A stretch of DNA of 64,000 nt from CBFHND01 sp965657085 (GCA_965657085.1 CBFHND010000004.1:124001-188000), one strand, 5' to 3'. Positions 43,370-53,800 are shown, numbered from the stretch's first letter. Made by a program: numbers and translations. Notes: generated by a model from the sequence alone, not told the origin.

Positions 43370-44227
43370 TTACGCCACGTTGCGCATGCCACCCACAGGA
43401 ACCAGACCCAGCGCATGGCAAATTTCACGGGTGAGGTCCGGGCGGTTAAGTGTATAGAAATGCAAGGTTTCCACCCCTTCGCAGCGCAGCGTGTCGCACA
43501 GTTCGGTGGCGTGCGCGAGGGCCATCAGATCACCGCGCCCATCGCGCGCAGCCGTGTCGAAACCGCGTGCCAGCTCTGTCGGGATTTCCGTGCCGCAACG
43601 GGCTGCGAACTTTTGCGTGCTGGCCCAGTTGCTGACGGGCAGGATGCCGGGAGTGATAGGGGCTGTGATACCCGCATCTGCACAGGCGTCACGGAACCGC
43701 AGGAAGGTTTCCGGCTCAAAGAAGAACTGGGTGATCGCCTCGGACGCGCCTGCATCGATCTTGGCCTTCAGCCAGTCGATGTTTTGCGTCGGAGAGGCGG
43801 CATCGGGGTGGCTGTCAGGATATGCGCCCACGCGGATCATGAAGTGGCCTTTTGCTGCCAGCGCATCGATCAACTCCACGCTGTTGGCGAACCCGTTGGG
43901 GTGGGAGGCAAAGTGGCTGCCATCCACCGGATCGCCGCGCAGGGCCACGATGTCGGTAATCCCTGCCGCTTTGAAGCTGTGCGCGACGTCCAGAACCTCC
44001 GCGCGGCTCGCGCCCACGCAGGTCAGATGCGCCGCCACCGGAAGGCCGGATGTCTTGCGCAGGGTTTGCGCTGCATCATGGGTCAGCTTTTGTGTTGATC
44101 CGCCCGCGCCATAGGTGACCGAGAAAAAGCGCGGCGCCAGCGGTGTCAGCGCCTGCACCGTGTCCCAAAGCCGGAACGAGGCGTTGATGGATTGCGGGGG
44201 AAAGACTTCGAAACTCAGCGCGGTCAT
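43370..44227 (-). CDS. metF: 5,10-methylenetetrahydrofolate reductase
   Basis: 285-residue flavoenzyme reducing methylene-THF to methyl-THF for methionine synthesis. FEVFPPQS is the N-terminal strand with the catalytic glutamate region, SVTYGAGGSTQKL the folate/FAD loop, and VALRGDPVDG is the folate-binding signature. Divergent from metR across 89 bases that carry a LysR-type palindrome, the standard arrangement for MetR control of metF. Confidence 0.94.
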   Translation of the reverse strand: MTALSFEVFPPQSINASFRLWDTVQALTPLAPRFFSVTYGAGGSTQKLTHDAAQTLRKTSGLPVAAHLTCVGASRAEVLDVAHSFKAAGITDIVALRGDPVDGSHFASHPNGFANSVELIDALAAKGHFMIRVGAYPDSHPDAASPTQNIDWLKAKIDAGASEAITQFFFEPETFLRFRDACADAGITAPITPGILPVSNWASTQKFAARCGTEIPTELARGFDTAARDGRGDLMALAHATELCDTLRCEGVETLHFYTLNRPDLTREICHALGLVPVGGMRNVA

Positions 44228-44274
44228 GTTTTGGCTCCATCTGGGGTCGATGGGGTTGTGACACGGGAATGGAT

Positions 44275-44298
44275 ATGAGACAAATTCATAACTCTCAT
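44275..44298. promoter_or_regulatory. Candidate MetR operator between metF and metR
   Basis: ATGAGA and TCTCAT are exact inverted half-sites separated by 12 bases, with an AT-rich centre containing ATTCAT. It lies 18 bases before the metR start and 47 bases before metF, a position suited to autoregulation and metF activation. Confidence 0.5.
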
Positions 44299-44316
44299 CA
44301 TCAACATGAGTTTCGT

Positions 44317-45222
44317 ATGCATATCGAGTTTCGCCACCTGCGCACGATCAAAGCCATCCACGAGGCCGGGGGCCTGGCGCGCGCGGCTGAGCAGTTGCAC
44401 ATTACCCAGTCGGCCCTGTCGCATCAGGTGAAGGGGCTGGAGGATCAGGCGGGCGTTGAGCTTTTCGTGCGCCGGTCAAAGCCGCTGAAACTGTCGGCGG
44501 CGGGGCTGCGGCTTTTGCGGCTGGCCGAACAGGTGTTGCCACAGGTCGAGGCGATGCAGGAAGAATTCAGCGGCCTGCGCTCCGGGCGGTCCGGGCGGAT
44601 GCACATTGCCATTGAATGCCACGCTTGTTTCGAATGGCTGTTCCCGGTGCTGGAGCATTTCCGCCGTGACTGGCCGGATGTGGATGTGGACATCCGGCCC
44701 GGCCTCGCTTTTGACGCGCTGCCTGCGCTGATGAAGGAAGAGGTCGATCTGGTGGTGTCCTCGGACCCGGAGGAGTTGCCGGGGGTGGAGTTCATCGAAC
44801 TCTTTGATTACGCGCCGGTTTTTGTGGCCTCAAAGGATCATCCGTTGGCTGCCAAACCCTTTGTCACCGCAGAAGACTTTCGCCATGAGACCCTCATCAC
44901 CTACCCGGTGGAGCGCACGCGGCTGGATGTGTTCAGCCAGCTTTTGATCCCCGCCAAGGTAGAGCCCGCCGCCGTGCGGCAAGCGGAGCTGACGGCGGTT
45001 ATCCTGCTCTTGGTGGCATCCAATCGCGGTGTGTCTGTATTGCCGGACTGGGTGGTGCGCGAGGTGAAATATTCCAGCGACTATGTCACCCGCCCGCTGA
45101 CCGAACAGGGGATCACCCGCCGCCTTTATGCGGCCATCCGCAGTGACGAACGCGACAAACCCTATATGCAACGGTTGATCGAGCTTGCGCGGGTCGAAGC
45201 CCGCAAGCTGCAAGCGGCCTGA
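44317..45222 (+). CDS. metR: MetR-like LysR-family regulator
   Basis: 301 residues. The N-terminal helix-turn-helix is FRHLRTIKAIHEAGGLARAA then EQLHITQSALSHQVKGLEDQ. The effector domain has IECHACFEWLFPVLEHF, which matches MetR, whose coinducer is homocysteine. I start at ATG 44317 (MHIEFRHLR); an earlier in-frame ATG at 44269 is not preceded by a ribosome site. Expected to activate metF and other methionine genes. The 2-oxoglutarate oxygenase gene starts four bases after its stop. Confidence 0.92.
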   Translation: MHIEFRHLRTIKAIHEAGGLARAAEQLHITQSALSHQVKGLEDQAGVELFVRRSKPLKLSAAGLRLLRLAEQVLPQVEAMQEEFSGLRSGRSGRMHIAIECHACFEWLFPVLEHFRRDWPDVDVDIRPGLAFDALPALMKEEVDLVVSSDPEELPGVEFIELFDYAPVFVASKDHPLAAKPFVTAEDFRHETLITYPVERTRLDVFSQLLIPAKVEPAAVRQAELTAVILLLVASNRGVSVLPDWVVREVKYSSDYVTRPLTEQGITRRLYAAIRSDERDKPYMQRLIELARVEARKLQAA

Positions 45223-45226
45223 AACT

Positions 45227-46204
45227 GTGGGAGAGTTTGCAGATATACCGGTTCTTGATGTCAGCGCGGCGCTGGGCGATGACCGGGCGGCGCGGGGCGC
45301 ACTTGCGCGGGACTTTGCCGATGCCTACGGTCGGGTCGGCTTTGCCTATGTCACGGGGCACGGGGTAGACCCGAAGCTTGTGAGCAAAGTCTTCGATGCC
45401 TCAGCGCGGTTTCATGCCTTGCCACGCGCGGCCAAGATGGCGGTGGCGCTGGATGCCAATCACCGCGGTTTCATCCCCATCGACACATCGACAGACGTAA
45501 ATTCCGCCCTTGCCGAGGTCACCAAGCCCAACCAGTCCGAAAGCTTCATGGTCATGCGCGAGGATGCGCCCGACGCAGAAGACGTGCGAAAGGGTGTTTA
45601 TCTGGCAGGATCAAACCAGTGGCCCGACCTGCCGCAGTTTCGACGCGATGTGATGGCCTATCACGATGTGATGGCGCGGCTTGGGGCGGCGCTGATGGAG
45701 ATCGCTGTGATGTCCGTTGACGGACCCGTGGGTAAGGTCATGCGGGCTTTCACGCCTGCAACCACATGGTTGCGATTGCTGTACTATCCACCCAGCCCGC
45801 CGCAGGCTGCGGATGACCTCTATGGGTCCGCGCCACATACGGATTTTGGATGCCTGACCATTCTGGCGCAGGATGATGTGGGGGGATTGCAGGTGCAGAC
45901 CCCGGCGGGCCACTGGGTCGATGCGCCCCGGCGCGATGGTGCCTTTGTGGTCAACGTAGGCGATATGCTGCACCGCTGGTCGAACGGGCGGCTGCGGTCA
46001 ACCCCGCACAGGGTTATCAACCGTTCGGGCCGCGCGCGCTTTTCCTGTCCGTTTTTCTATGACCCGCATGTCGATACGACGATTGCCCCTTGGACGTCCT
46101 GTGTGGACGCGGCCCACCCGCCACGGTTCGAGCCGTTGGAGTTCGGTGCCTTCCTGCGCCAAGAGCTTGAGGCGTCTTATGACCAGCACACCCCGGACAG
46201 CTAG
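45227..46204 (+). CDS. 2-oxoglutarate/Fe(II) oxygenase, isopenicillin N synthase-like
   Basis: 325-residue non-haem iron oxygenase. The non-haem N-terminal domain begins DIPVLDVSAALGDDR and GFAYVTGHGVD is a typical IPNS-family segment. The iron ligands are HTD in SAPHTDFGCLTILAQD near residue 205 and the later histidine in RSTPHRVINRSG, with the 2OG arginine nearby in RSGRARFS. The start is GTG at 45227, four bases after metR; the ribosome site is weak, so coupling is likely. Family members include ethylene-forming and flavone-type oxygenases; the substrate is unknown. Confidence 0.8.
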   Translation: MGEFADIPVLDVSAALGDDRAARGALARDFADAYGRVGFAYVTGHGVDPKLVSKVFDASARFHALPRAAKMAVALDANHRGFIPIDTSTDVNSALAEVTKPNQSESFMVMREDAPDAEDVRKGVYLAGSNQWPDLPQFRRDVMAYHDVMARLGAALMEIAVMSVDGPVGKVMRAFTPATTWLRLLYYPPSPPQAADDLYGSAPHTDFGCLTILAQDDVGGLQVQTPAGHWVDAPRRDGAFVVNVGDMLHRWSNGRLRSTPHRVINRSGRARFSCPFFYDPHVDTTIAPWTSCVDAAHPPRFEPLEFGAFLRQELEASYDQHTPDS

Positions 46205-46214
46205 GGGCGGATGA

Positions 46215-46607
46215 TCAGGGTGTGGTGGTGGCGATGGCCCTGATTTCGATCACAGCCCCTTCGCGGCGCAAACCACCGGCCTCGATCGCGGTCCAAGCCG
46301 GTTGAGGATCGGGCAGCGTTTCCAGCCGAATTGCGTCGAACAGGTCAAAATGGTCGCGCAGTCCGACGTGATAGGTGGTCATTTCAACAATTGCATCAAA
46401 GCCCAAGCCGACCTCTGCCAGAACGCCGCCGATCTTGGCAAAGGCGCTGCGCATCTGGGTTTCGGGGTCTTCTGGCATAGTGCCATCCGCGTCACCGCCC
46501 GTCATTCCTGTCAGGAACAGGTGATCGCCAGACAGGATGCCCGGCGACATGCGCGCGGCCTGCGCTGCGGCGCGGGCCTGGGGCGGAATGATAGGGATCT
46601 TTGGCAT
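46215..46607 (-). CDS. RidA-family protein
   Basis: 130 residues of the RidA/YjgF fold. The family strands are visible as SPGILSGDHLFLTGMTGGDA and TQMRSAFAKIGGVLAEVGLG, ending with AWTAIEAGGLRREGAVIEIR and RAIATTTP. RidA proteins hydrolyse reactive enamine/imine intermediates. The conserved arginine of active RidA may correspond to the arginine near residue 105. The SDR gene follows it on the same strand 19 bases upstream, so the two may share a transcript. Confidence 0.85.
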   Translation of the reverse strand: MPKIPIIPPQARAAAQAARMSPGILSGDHLFLTGMTGGDADGTMPEDPETQMRSAFAKIGGVLAEVGLGFDAIVEMTTYHVGLRDHFDLFDAIRLETLPDPQPAWTAIEAGGLRREGAVIEIRAIATTTP

Positions 46608-46626
46608 CGGGGGGCCCCTTTGTTGT

Positions 46627-47454
46627 TCAGATGCCGCAGGGGACACCACCGCTGACGGGCAGGGTGACACCGGTCACATACTCCGCGTTCGGACCGGCAA
46701 GATAAGCCACGGCTTGGGCCACGTCTTTCGGCATGCCTGCGTCGCGCAGGGCGACGGCGGCATAGCGGTCCGCTTTCACGGCTTCGATGGAACGACCTTG
46801 CTCCCCGGCAATCCGGCGGTTGGCGGCCGTGTGCATGCCGGTGGATATGTAACCGGGACAGACAATGTTGCAGCGCACCCCGTCGGGCCCGAACTCTGCG
46901 GCGATTGTCTTGGTCAATCCGACAAGGCCCTGTTTCATGGCCGTATAGGCCCCAAACCCCGGCTCCGCCCCAAGGCTTGCCGTTGAGCCGATGTTGATGA
47001 TACGCCCGCCCCCGTTTGCGATCATCGCGGGCAAGACCTGCTGGATCAGCATCATCGGGCCAAGCAGGTTTACCTCGAAACTGGAGGTCCACTGCTGTGG
47101 GGTGGTCGACAGGAACGCATCGGATCCGGCCAGTGATCCTGCGTTGTTGACCAGAATATCGATTGTATCATGGGCAGTCAGGACATCATTGATGACATCT
47201 TGCATGTCGGACGTGTTCGTTACGTCAAGCGTGCGCGCTTGGCTGTCGCCGCCGGAATTGACGATGCGGGTCGCCAGTTGCTCCAATAGGTCGGTGCGTC
47301 GGTGGTTTTCGCCGTCAACCTCGAGGGTCCCCGCCATGTCCGTGGCGATCACCCGCGCGCCGTCTTCCGCCAACTGGTGCACGATGGCCGCGCCGATCCC
47401 CTGCGGGTCGGCACATCCTGTCACCAGCGCTGTCTTGCCCGATAAAGGTTTCAT
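46627..47454 (-). CDS. SDR-family oxidoreductase
   Basis: 275-residue short-chain dehydrogenase. TGCADPQGIGAA is the cofactor loop, LVNNAGS the NNAG motif, a conserved serine lies in IINIGSTASLG, and the catalytic YTAMK contains an intact YxxxK, unlike the SDR of the sugar operon. The start ATG 47454 gives MKPLSGKTALVTG. It runs with the RidA gene and the substrate is unknown. Confidence 0.85.
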   Translation of the reverse strand: MKPLSGKTALVTGCADPQGIGAAIVHQLAEDGARVIATDMAGTLEVDGENHRRTDLLEQLATRIVNSGGDSQARTLDVTNTSDMQDVINDVLTAHDTIDILVNNAGSLAGSDAFLSTTPQQWTSSFEVNLLGPMMLIQQVLPAMIANGGGRIINIGSTASLGAEPGFGAYTAMKQGLVGLTKTIAAEFGPDGVRCNIVCPGYISTGMHTAANRRIAGEQGRSIEAVKADRYAAVALRDAGMPKDVAQAVAYLAGPNAEYVTGVTLPVSGGVPCGI

Positions 47455-47551
47455 AGGCGCTCCTTGTGCTGATGAGACAGACCTGTGCAGCGCGCGGGCG
47501 CATTGCAAGGCGCTGATCGATTTTGGTTCCGATCAGCGCCCCGCCTTTGGC

Positions 47552-48589
47552 TCAGATCACCTTGACGATCTGTTTGCCGACGTTCTTGCCTTCCAAGAGG
47601 CCGATGAACGCGGACGGTGCGTTTTCCAGTCCCTCCGCGATGTCCTCGACCACCTTGATTTCGCCTTTGGCGACCTTTGGGCCAATCTCGGACAGGAAGG
47701 CGGGGTAGCGATCCCAATGGTTGGAGATGATGAAGCCCGTGACGTTTAGGAAATTCACGAGGATCGGTCGCCACAGCTGCGGTGCGCTCATCTGGGCATC
47801 GGCCCCGGCGCCCAAAGCACCGGCGTTGTACCAGCTGATCATGCCGCAGACGGGGATGCGTCCGAATTGGTTCATCAGCGGCATCACCGCCTCCAGCACC
47901 TTGCCGCCGACGTTTTCAAAGTAGATGTCGATGCCCTTGGGGCAGGCTTCCTTCAGCGCTTTGCGCAGGGATGACGCATCCGCGTAGGCGCGGTGGTCAA
48001 GACATTCGTCAAAGCCGAAGGTTTCCACGGCCATCTTGCATTTGTCCGCGCCACCCGCGATGCCCACGGTGCGCAGGCCGAGGCTCTTGGCGACCTGACC
48101 AACCATCGATCCGACGGGGCCGGTGGCTGCGGCCACGACCAGTGTTTCACCCGCCTTGGGGCGGCCGTATTCCATCAACCCGTGATAGCCGGTAAACCCG
48201 GGCATCCCCAGCACGCCAAGGGCTGCGGTAATTGGCCCGTGCGCGGGGTCAAGCTTGCGGCACATCTTTGCGTCCTGCACCGCGTGGGTGGCCCAGCCGA
48301 ACATGCCGAAAGCGATATCGCCGGGCTGGAACGCGCTGGAATTGGATGCAATGACTTCGCCCACTGCGCCGCCTTCCATGGTGCCGCCAATGGGCACGGG
48401 GGCCGCATAAGATTTGGCGTCGTCCATGCGTCCTCGCATGTATGGGTCAAGCGACATGTAGTGCACACGCACCAGAATTTCGCCGTCGCCGGGCGTGGGG
48501 ATATCTGCGGCTTCATAGCTGAAGTTTTCGGGTGTCGGCGCGCCCTTGGGGCGGCTGGCAAGGGCAACGCGGTGCATTTGGTCTGTCAT
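47552..48589 (-). CDS. NADPH-dependent medium-chain reductase (CurA/YncB-like)
   Basis: 345 residues without a structural zinc site. The nucleotide-binding segment AATGPVGSMVGQVAKSLG lies near residue 155, and YFENVGGKVLEAVMPLMNQFG is the family core. The closest well-known members reduce the double bond of enones such as alkenals and curcumin. HMSLDPYMRGRMDD-like YMSLDPYMRGRMDD near the N-terminus fits this class. Its start follows a purine-rich region; no partner genes are evident. Confidence 0.87.
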   Translation of the reverse strand: MTDQMHRVALASRPKGAPTPENFSYEAADIPTPGDGEILVRVHYMSLDPYMRGRMDDAKSYAAPVPIGGTMEGGAVGEVIASNSSAFQPGDIAFGMFGWATHAVQDAKMCRKLDPAHGPITAALGVLGMPGFTGYHGLMEYGRPKAGETLVVAAATGPVGSMVGQVAKSLGLRTVGIAGGADKCKMAVETFGFDECLDHRAYADASSLRKALKEACPKGIDIYFENVGGKVLEAVMPLMNQFGRIPVCGMISWYNAGALGAGADAQMSAPQLWRPILVNFLNVTGFIISNHWDRYPAFLSEIGPKVAKGEIKVVEDIAEGLENAPSAFIGLLEGKNVGKQIVKVI

Positions 48590-48847
48590 CTGATCTCTCC
48601 CTGATTAGGTGCCTACCGTGAACCTACGGCGGCGCAGTGGCAAGACGTGACGCAGCGGCGAAACCGTCTTTCGCTATGCGAAACGCATTCGATACCCTTT
48701 ACGGGCTGCGCCGCAGCCTGAGCGCGCGATGCGGCCGTGCCTCTGGTGCAAGGCCGCCATGCACAGATGGCGCGCAGTCTATGCGCCCTTGGCAAGCGCG
48801 CGTTGCAGGGCTATACGCGCGGCCTGATCCCTCTAGGAGTGTCCACA

Positions 48848-49633
48848 ATGGTTGGCAGCGCAAACCTCAACATCATGATCAAGGCCGCCCGCAAGGCAGG
48901 CCGCTCGCTGGTCAAGGACTTCCGCGAGGTCGAACAGTTGCAGGTGTCGATGAAAGGGGCCGGCGATTTTGTCAGCCGCGCGGACCTTGCCGCCGAAAAG
49001 ATCCTCAAGGAAGAGTTGATGGGCGCGCGTCCCACCTATGGCTGGTGTGCCGAGGAAAGCGCCGAGGAAGATGGCGTGGACCCCACGCGCCGCTGGATCG
49101 TCGATCCGCTTGATGGAACCACCAACTTTCTGCACGGGCTGCCGCATTGGGCCATTTCCATCGCGCTGGAACACAAGGGTCAGGTTGTGGCGGGTGTCGT
49201 CTTTGATCCGGCCAAGGACGAGATGTACTTTGCCGAAAAGGGCGCAGGGGCCTGGATGAACGACCAGCGTCTGCGGGTGTCGGGGCGGTCCAAGATGATC
49301 GAATCCATTTTTGCCACGGGGCTGCCCTTTGCCGGGCGCGCCGATCTGCCTGAAACGCTGAAGGATCTGGCCAAGCTGTTGCCTGCCTGTGCCGGTGTGC
49401 GCCGCTGGGGTGCTGCATCGCTTGATCTGGCCTATGTGGCAGCGGGCCGCTACGACGGGTTCTGGGAACGTCGCCTGAACGCGTGGGACATGGCCGCAGG
49501 GCTGGTCATTGTGCGCGAGGCGGGCGGTCTGGTTGAGCCATTGACCGCTGGTGGCGACATTCTGGCAGATGGCGAAGTGCTTTGCGCCAACGAGGCGATC
49601 TTTTCGCAGCTGTCCAAAACGCTTCGCGGCTGA
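48848..49633 (+). CDS. suhB: Inositol-1-monophosphatase family protein
   Basis: 261-residue Mg-dependent phosphatase of the SuhB group. The metal ligands are in EESAEEDG and VDPLDGTTNFLHG (the family signature) and the C-terminal WDMAAGLVIVREAGG. Start ATG 48848 has AGGAGTG 10 bases upstream. SuhB-like proteins release inositol and also act with NusA in transcription antitermination; which applies here is not shown. About 250 bases upstream hold no obvious gene. Confidence 0.92.
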   Translation: MVGSANLNIMIKAARKAGRSLVKDFREVEQLQVSMKGAGDFVSRADLAAEKILKEELMGARPTYGWCAEESAEEDGVDPTRRWIVDPLDGTTNFLHGLPHWAISIALEHKGQVVAGVVFDPAKDEMYFAEKGAGAWMNDQRLRVSGRSKMIESIFATGLPFAGRADLPETLKDLAKLLPACAGVRRWGAASLDLAYVAAGRYDGFWERRLNAWDMAAGLVIVREAGGLVEPLTAGGDILADGEVLCANEAIFSQLSKTLRG

Positions 49634-49669
49634 TTGGCCGGGCGAACGCTCTGCCCCAACCCGTGAGGC

Positions 49670-50050
49670 TTAGTCGGTCTTGCGGTCCGAGGGGTGGTTC
49701 ACCCCGTCATTCCACGGCAGCGGTTCAAAGTCGCGCGGGCTCACGCCCTCGATACAGCCCAGATTGATACCGCATTCCGCCGGGTTGGACCGGCGTTGGT
49801 GGTGGGTGTAGATGCCGCAGGTCTGGCAGAAATAGTGCTGCGCGGTACGGGTGCCGAAGCTGTAGCAAGACAGGTTGACCGCCCCCTTCAGGACGCGCGT
49901 TTCGGATGTCAGAGCCGTGACCGCCGCCGCCTGCCTGCGCCGACAGAACGAACAATCGCAGCGCGCGGCATCCGTTAGCCCGTAAGGCAAGAGCGCCTCG
50001 ATCTCGACCGCGCCGCAATGGCAGGTGGCCCGCACGCGCATCTCGGTCAT
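49670..50050 (-). CDS. GFA (CENP-V/Gfa-like) zinc-binding protein
   Basis: 126-residue protein of the glutathione-dependent formaldehyde-activating enzyme family. The first zinc cysteines are in CHCGAVEI, then CDCSFCRRR and the later CQTCGIYTHHQ. The start at 50050 overlaps the rhomboid stop (ATGA), so the two are co-translated. Only some members have shown glutathione-formaldehyde activity; the assignment is to the fold. Confidence 0.85.
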   Translation of the reverse strand: MTEMRVRATCHCGAVEIEALLPYGLTDAARCDCSFCRRRQAAAVTALTSETRVLKGAVNLSCYSFGTRTAQHYFCQTCGIYTHHQRRSNPAECGINLGCIEGVSPRDFEPLPWNDGVNHPSDRKTD

Positions 50051-50781
50051 CTGCGCACCTTGGGAATGCGTGACCGGGTATAGGTCGCCTCGGGGTGCGG
50101 TGGATGGCCATCTGTGCGGCTCCAGAATTGCACGCCGCCGCGTCTGAGCCAGAAGGGAACGGTGAGGACCAGACCGGCCACGAACCCGCCTGCATGGGCC
50201 CAATAGGCAACGCCGCCGGTTTCGGGGTCCGTGCCGATGCCGCCCAGAAACTGCATCCCGAACCACAGCGCCAGCATGATCCATGCAGGGATCGAAAAGA
50301 TGCGGAAGAACACGATCAGGATCAGAAGGATATCGACCCGCGCCTTGGGGTAAAGCAACAGATACCCGCCCATCACCCCCGCGATGGCCCCCGATGCGCC
50401 CACCGTCGGCACCCCGGACAGCGGCGCGGAATAGTAGTGCGCAAGCCCGGCAAGAACCCCGGTGGCGAGGTAGAAGACGAGGAATGGAACATGGCCCATC
50501 TCGTCCTCGATATTGTCCCCGAAGATGAACAAGAACAGCATGTTGCCCGCCAGGTGCATGAACCCGCCGTGCAGGAACATGGATGTCACCAGCGTCTCCA
50601 TGCCCTGACCGGCCGACAGGCGCGCGGGGATCATGGCCCAGTCGATGAAAAAGGCATTGAGTGCGGGCGTGTCGTTGAAGAGCGACACATAGCTGAGAAA
50701 GACCATGATGTTGGCGGCCATCAGCGTGTAGGTCACATAGGGCGTGCGCCCCGACGGGTTATGATCGCGGATCGGAAACAT
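50047..50781 (-). CDS. Rhomboid-family intramembrane serine protease
   Basis: 244-residue six-helix membrane protease. The catalytic dyad is Ser130 in VGASGAIAG and His196 in YWAHAGGFVAG, with HGGFMHLAGN in the second helix supplying the oxyanion asparagine. The short N-terminal MFPIRDHNPSGRTPY is typical of this alphaproteobacterial type. I use ATG 50781; an in-frame ATG at 50832 with a GGGGG tract upstream would add 17 residues. It shares ATGA with the GFA gene, an odd pairing without an obvious shared pathway. Confidence 0.88.
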   Translation of the reverse strand: MFPIRDHNPSGRTPYVTYTLMAANIMVFLSYVSLFNDTPALNAFFIDWAMIPARLSAGQGMETLVTSMFLHGGFMHLAGNMLFLFIFGDNIEDEMGHVPFLVFYLATGVLAGLAHYYSAPLSGVPTVGASGAIAGVMGGYLLLYPKARVDILLILIVFFRIFSIPAWIMLALWFGMQFLGGIGTDPETGGVAYWAHAGGFVAGLVLTVPFWLRRGGVQFWSRTDGHPPHPEATYTRSRIPKVRR

Positions 50782-50845
50782 GGGTGCACGCTGGTCCAGC
50801 GGGGCGCGCGGGTCAAGGGGGCGCTTGCACATGCCCCCCGAAGAC

Positions 50846-53800
50846 TTAGTCGCCCGCAACCTCGCCCAGCAAGGCGGCATTGCCGCCCGCGGCGGTGGTG
50901 TCGATGCACAGGTGGCGTTCGACAAGCGCATGGCCTGCGTCCGGCATTGCCGTGATCAGTGGCAGGATCGGGCCGTCACGGCGTGACAGGGCCAGCGTCA
51001 TGGCACGCGCTGTGTCCGCGTCGCCCCACCACAGCACACCGCCGTAAGCGGGGCCATGTTCCAGCGCATCCGGGTCCAGCTGACCACTGGCGCAGATCGC
51101 GCGACCGCCAAGCGCCTCGACGGTCTTGGCCTGTGCCTGCGCGGTCTCGGCACCGGGGCCTGCACAGAGGACCGGGGCCGCAGCCCACAGGCTGAGGCGG
51201 TTGGATTCGCCCGTGGGGCCGGGCAGGGATGTTTCGCTGATCTGAACGGACGCGGCCGATTGTGGTTGGGGCATTTGGGCCACGTCCTCATCCTGCCATG
51301 TCCCGGCCTGCGGGGCGGCCTTTGGGGCGGAAAAGCGCAGCAGGTAATCCGGGCCACCCGCCTTGGGGCCGGTGCCGGACAGCCCGGTGCCACCGAATGG
51401 CTGGCTTCCGACGATCGCACCAATCTGGTTGCGGTTCACATAGACGTTTCCGGCGGCAATCCGGTCAGCGATGTGCTGCACCCGATCATCGATGCGGGTG
51501 TGCAGCCCGAAGGTCAGGCCGTAGCCGGTGGCGTTGATATCCTGCACGATCTGGTCGATCTCGCTCGCCTCGAAGGTTGCAAGATGCAGGACCGGGCCGA
51601 ACACCTCGCGCTCAAGTGCTGCAATGCCGTTCACGGCGATCAGCGTTGGGGCGACAAAGGTGCCGTCCGCAGGGCAGGGCAGGGCATGCAGGATGCGGCC
51701 TTCCTTGCGCGCTGTGGCGATATGGTCTTCGATGCCACGCCGCGCCGCTTCGTCGATGACAGGGCCGACATCTGTGGACAGGTGCCATGGCTGGCCGATC
51801 TGCAGCGCGTCCATCGCACCTTTGAGCATTTCGGTAAACGCTGGCGCGATGTCGGCCTGCACATAGAGACAGCGCAGCGCGGAACACCGCTGACCTGCCG
51901 ATTGAAAGGCGCTTTCGATCACGGCGGCCACGGCCTGCTCGGGTAGGGCCGTGCTGTCCACGATCATGGCGTTCAACCCGCCTGTCTCGGCGATCAGGGG
52001 CGTGCCGGGGGCCGCGTTTTCGGCAAGGCTGGTGCGGATTTTGAGGGCAGTGGCCGTTGATCCGGTGAAGGCCACGCCGTTCACCCGCGCATCCGAGGTC
52101 AGCGCGGCACCAATGTCGCCGCCACCGGGCAGAAGCTGCAGGGCTGTCCGTGGTACACCCGCCTCGTGCAACAAGCTGATGGCCAGGTGGGCAATCAAAG
52201 GTGTCTGTTCGGCAGGTTTGGCGATCACCGCATTGCCCGCGGCCAACGCCGCGGCGATCTGGCCCGAGAAAATGGCCAGCGGGAAATTCCACGGCGAAAT
52301 ACAGGCATAGATGCCCGCCGGTGCGCCTTGCGGGGCATGGGCTGCATAGTAGCGCAGGAAATCCACCGCTTCGCGCAATTCGGCCACGCAATCGGGCAGG
52401 GTCTTGCCTGCCTCACGCGCCAGAAGGGCAAAGAGTTCACCGAAGTGCGCCTCGTAAAGATCCGCGGCACGGTTCAGGGCCGCAGCCCGCTCAGTGGCAG
52501 GCGCCGACCAAGGGCGCGCTGCATCCAAGGCCGCCGCGACTGTTGCGACCGTGGCCGGCACGACACGTCCAATCGTATCCGTGGGGGTGGCAGGGTTTGT
52601 CACCTCGGTTTCGTCGCCCACAGGCACGGCATCATCTGCAATGAGCGGCGCGGCGATCCAGCGGTGTGCCTGAAACGGACTGCGCGCCTGTTCAATGGTG
52701 GCAAGTGTTGGCCTGTGTGCCAGATCAAACCCCTTCGAATTGGGCCGCTCGGGCGCAAAGAGGTCAGGCCCGGTTGGAATGGATGGGGCCTCCGTCTGCA
52801 AGTCGTCGAAAGGATCAGCGGCCACAACTTCGGGCGGCACATCCTCGTCCACGATCTGGTTCACGAAGGACGAATTGGCCCCGTTTTCCAGCAACCGTCG
52901 CACCAGGTAAGCCAGCAGATCGCGGTGCGCACCCACCGGGGCATAAATGCGGCAGCGGGTGTCCGCCTCGGCCATGACGATCTTGTGCAGCGCCTCGCCC
53001 ATGCCGTGCAGGCGCTGGAATTCATAATCTGCAGGGTCCGCGCCCATGTGTAGCACGGCGGCGACGGTGTGGGCGTTGTGGGTGGCGAACTGCGGATAGA
53101 TGCGGTCGGTCATGCCCAGCAGGCGGCGGGCGTTGGCGATATAGCTGACGTCGGTGGCGGCCTTCTGGGTAAAGACCGGAAAGCCGTCCATGCCCTCGAC
53201 TTGCGCGCGCTTGATCTCGGTGTCCCAATAGGCACCCTTGACCAGCCGCACCATGATCCGGCGGTCATGACGTTGGGCCATGTCATAAAGCGCATCGATC
53301 ACCGTGCCGGCGCGCGGCCCGTAAGCCTGCACAACAACGCCCAGACCGTCCCATCCCGCCAGCGCAGGCTCGGCCATCACCCGGTCGATGATCTCAAGCG
53401 ACAGCGACAGGCGGTCGGCTTCTTCTGCATCAATATTCAATCCCATGCCTGCGGATTTCGCCAGCAGCATCAGCGCGCGCAACCGGGGCAGCAAATCGGT
53501 CATCACCGCCTCTTCCTGCGCCACTTCGTAACGCGGGTGCAGGGCGCTCAGCTTGACCGAGATGCCGGGATTGCGGCGGATATCGCCGTGGGTGCAAGCG
53601 GTTGCAATGGCGGAAATCGCACGGCTGTAGCTGAGGTGATAGCGCTTGGCATCCGCATCGGTGCGCGCGGCCTCTCCCAGCATGTCGTAGGAGTAGGTAA
53701 AGCCCTTGGCTTCCATACCCGCCGCGCGCTTCATCGCAGCATTGATGTCTTCGCCCAGAACGAACTGTCGGCCCATTTCCTTCATCGCGCGCGCCACGGC

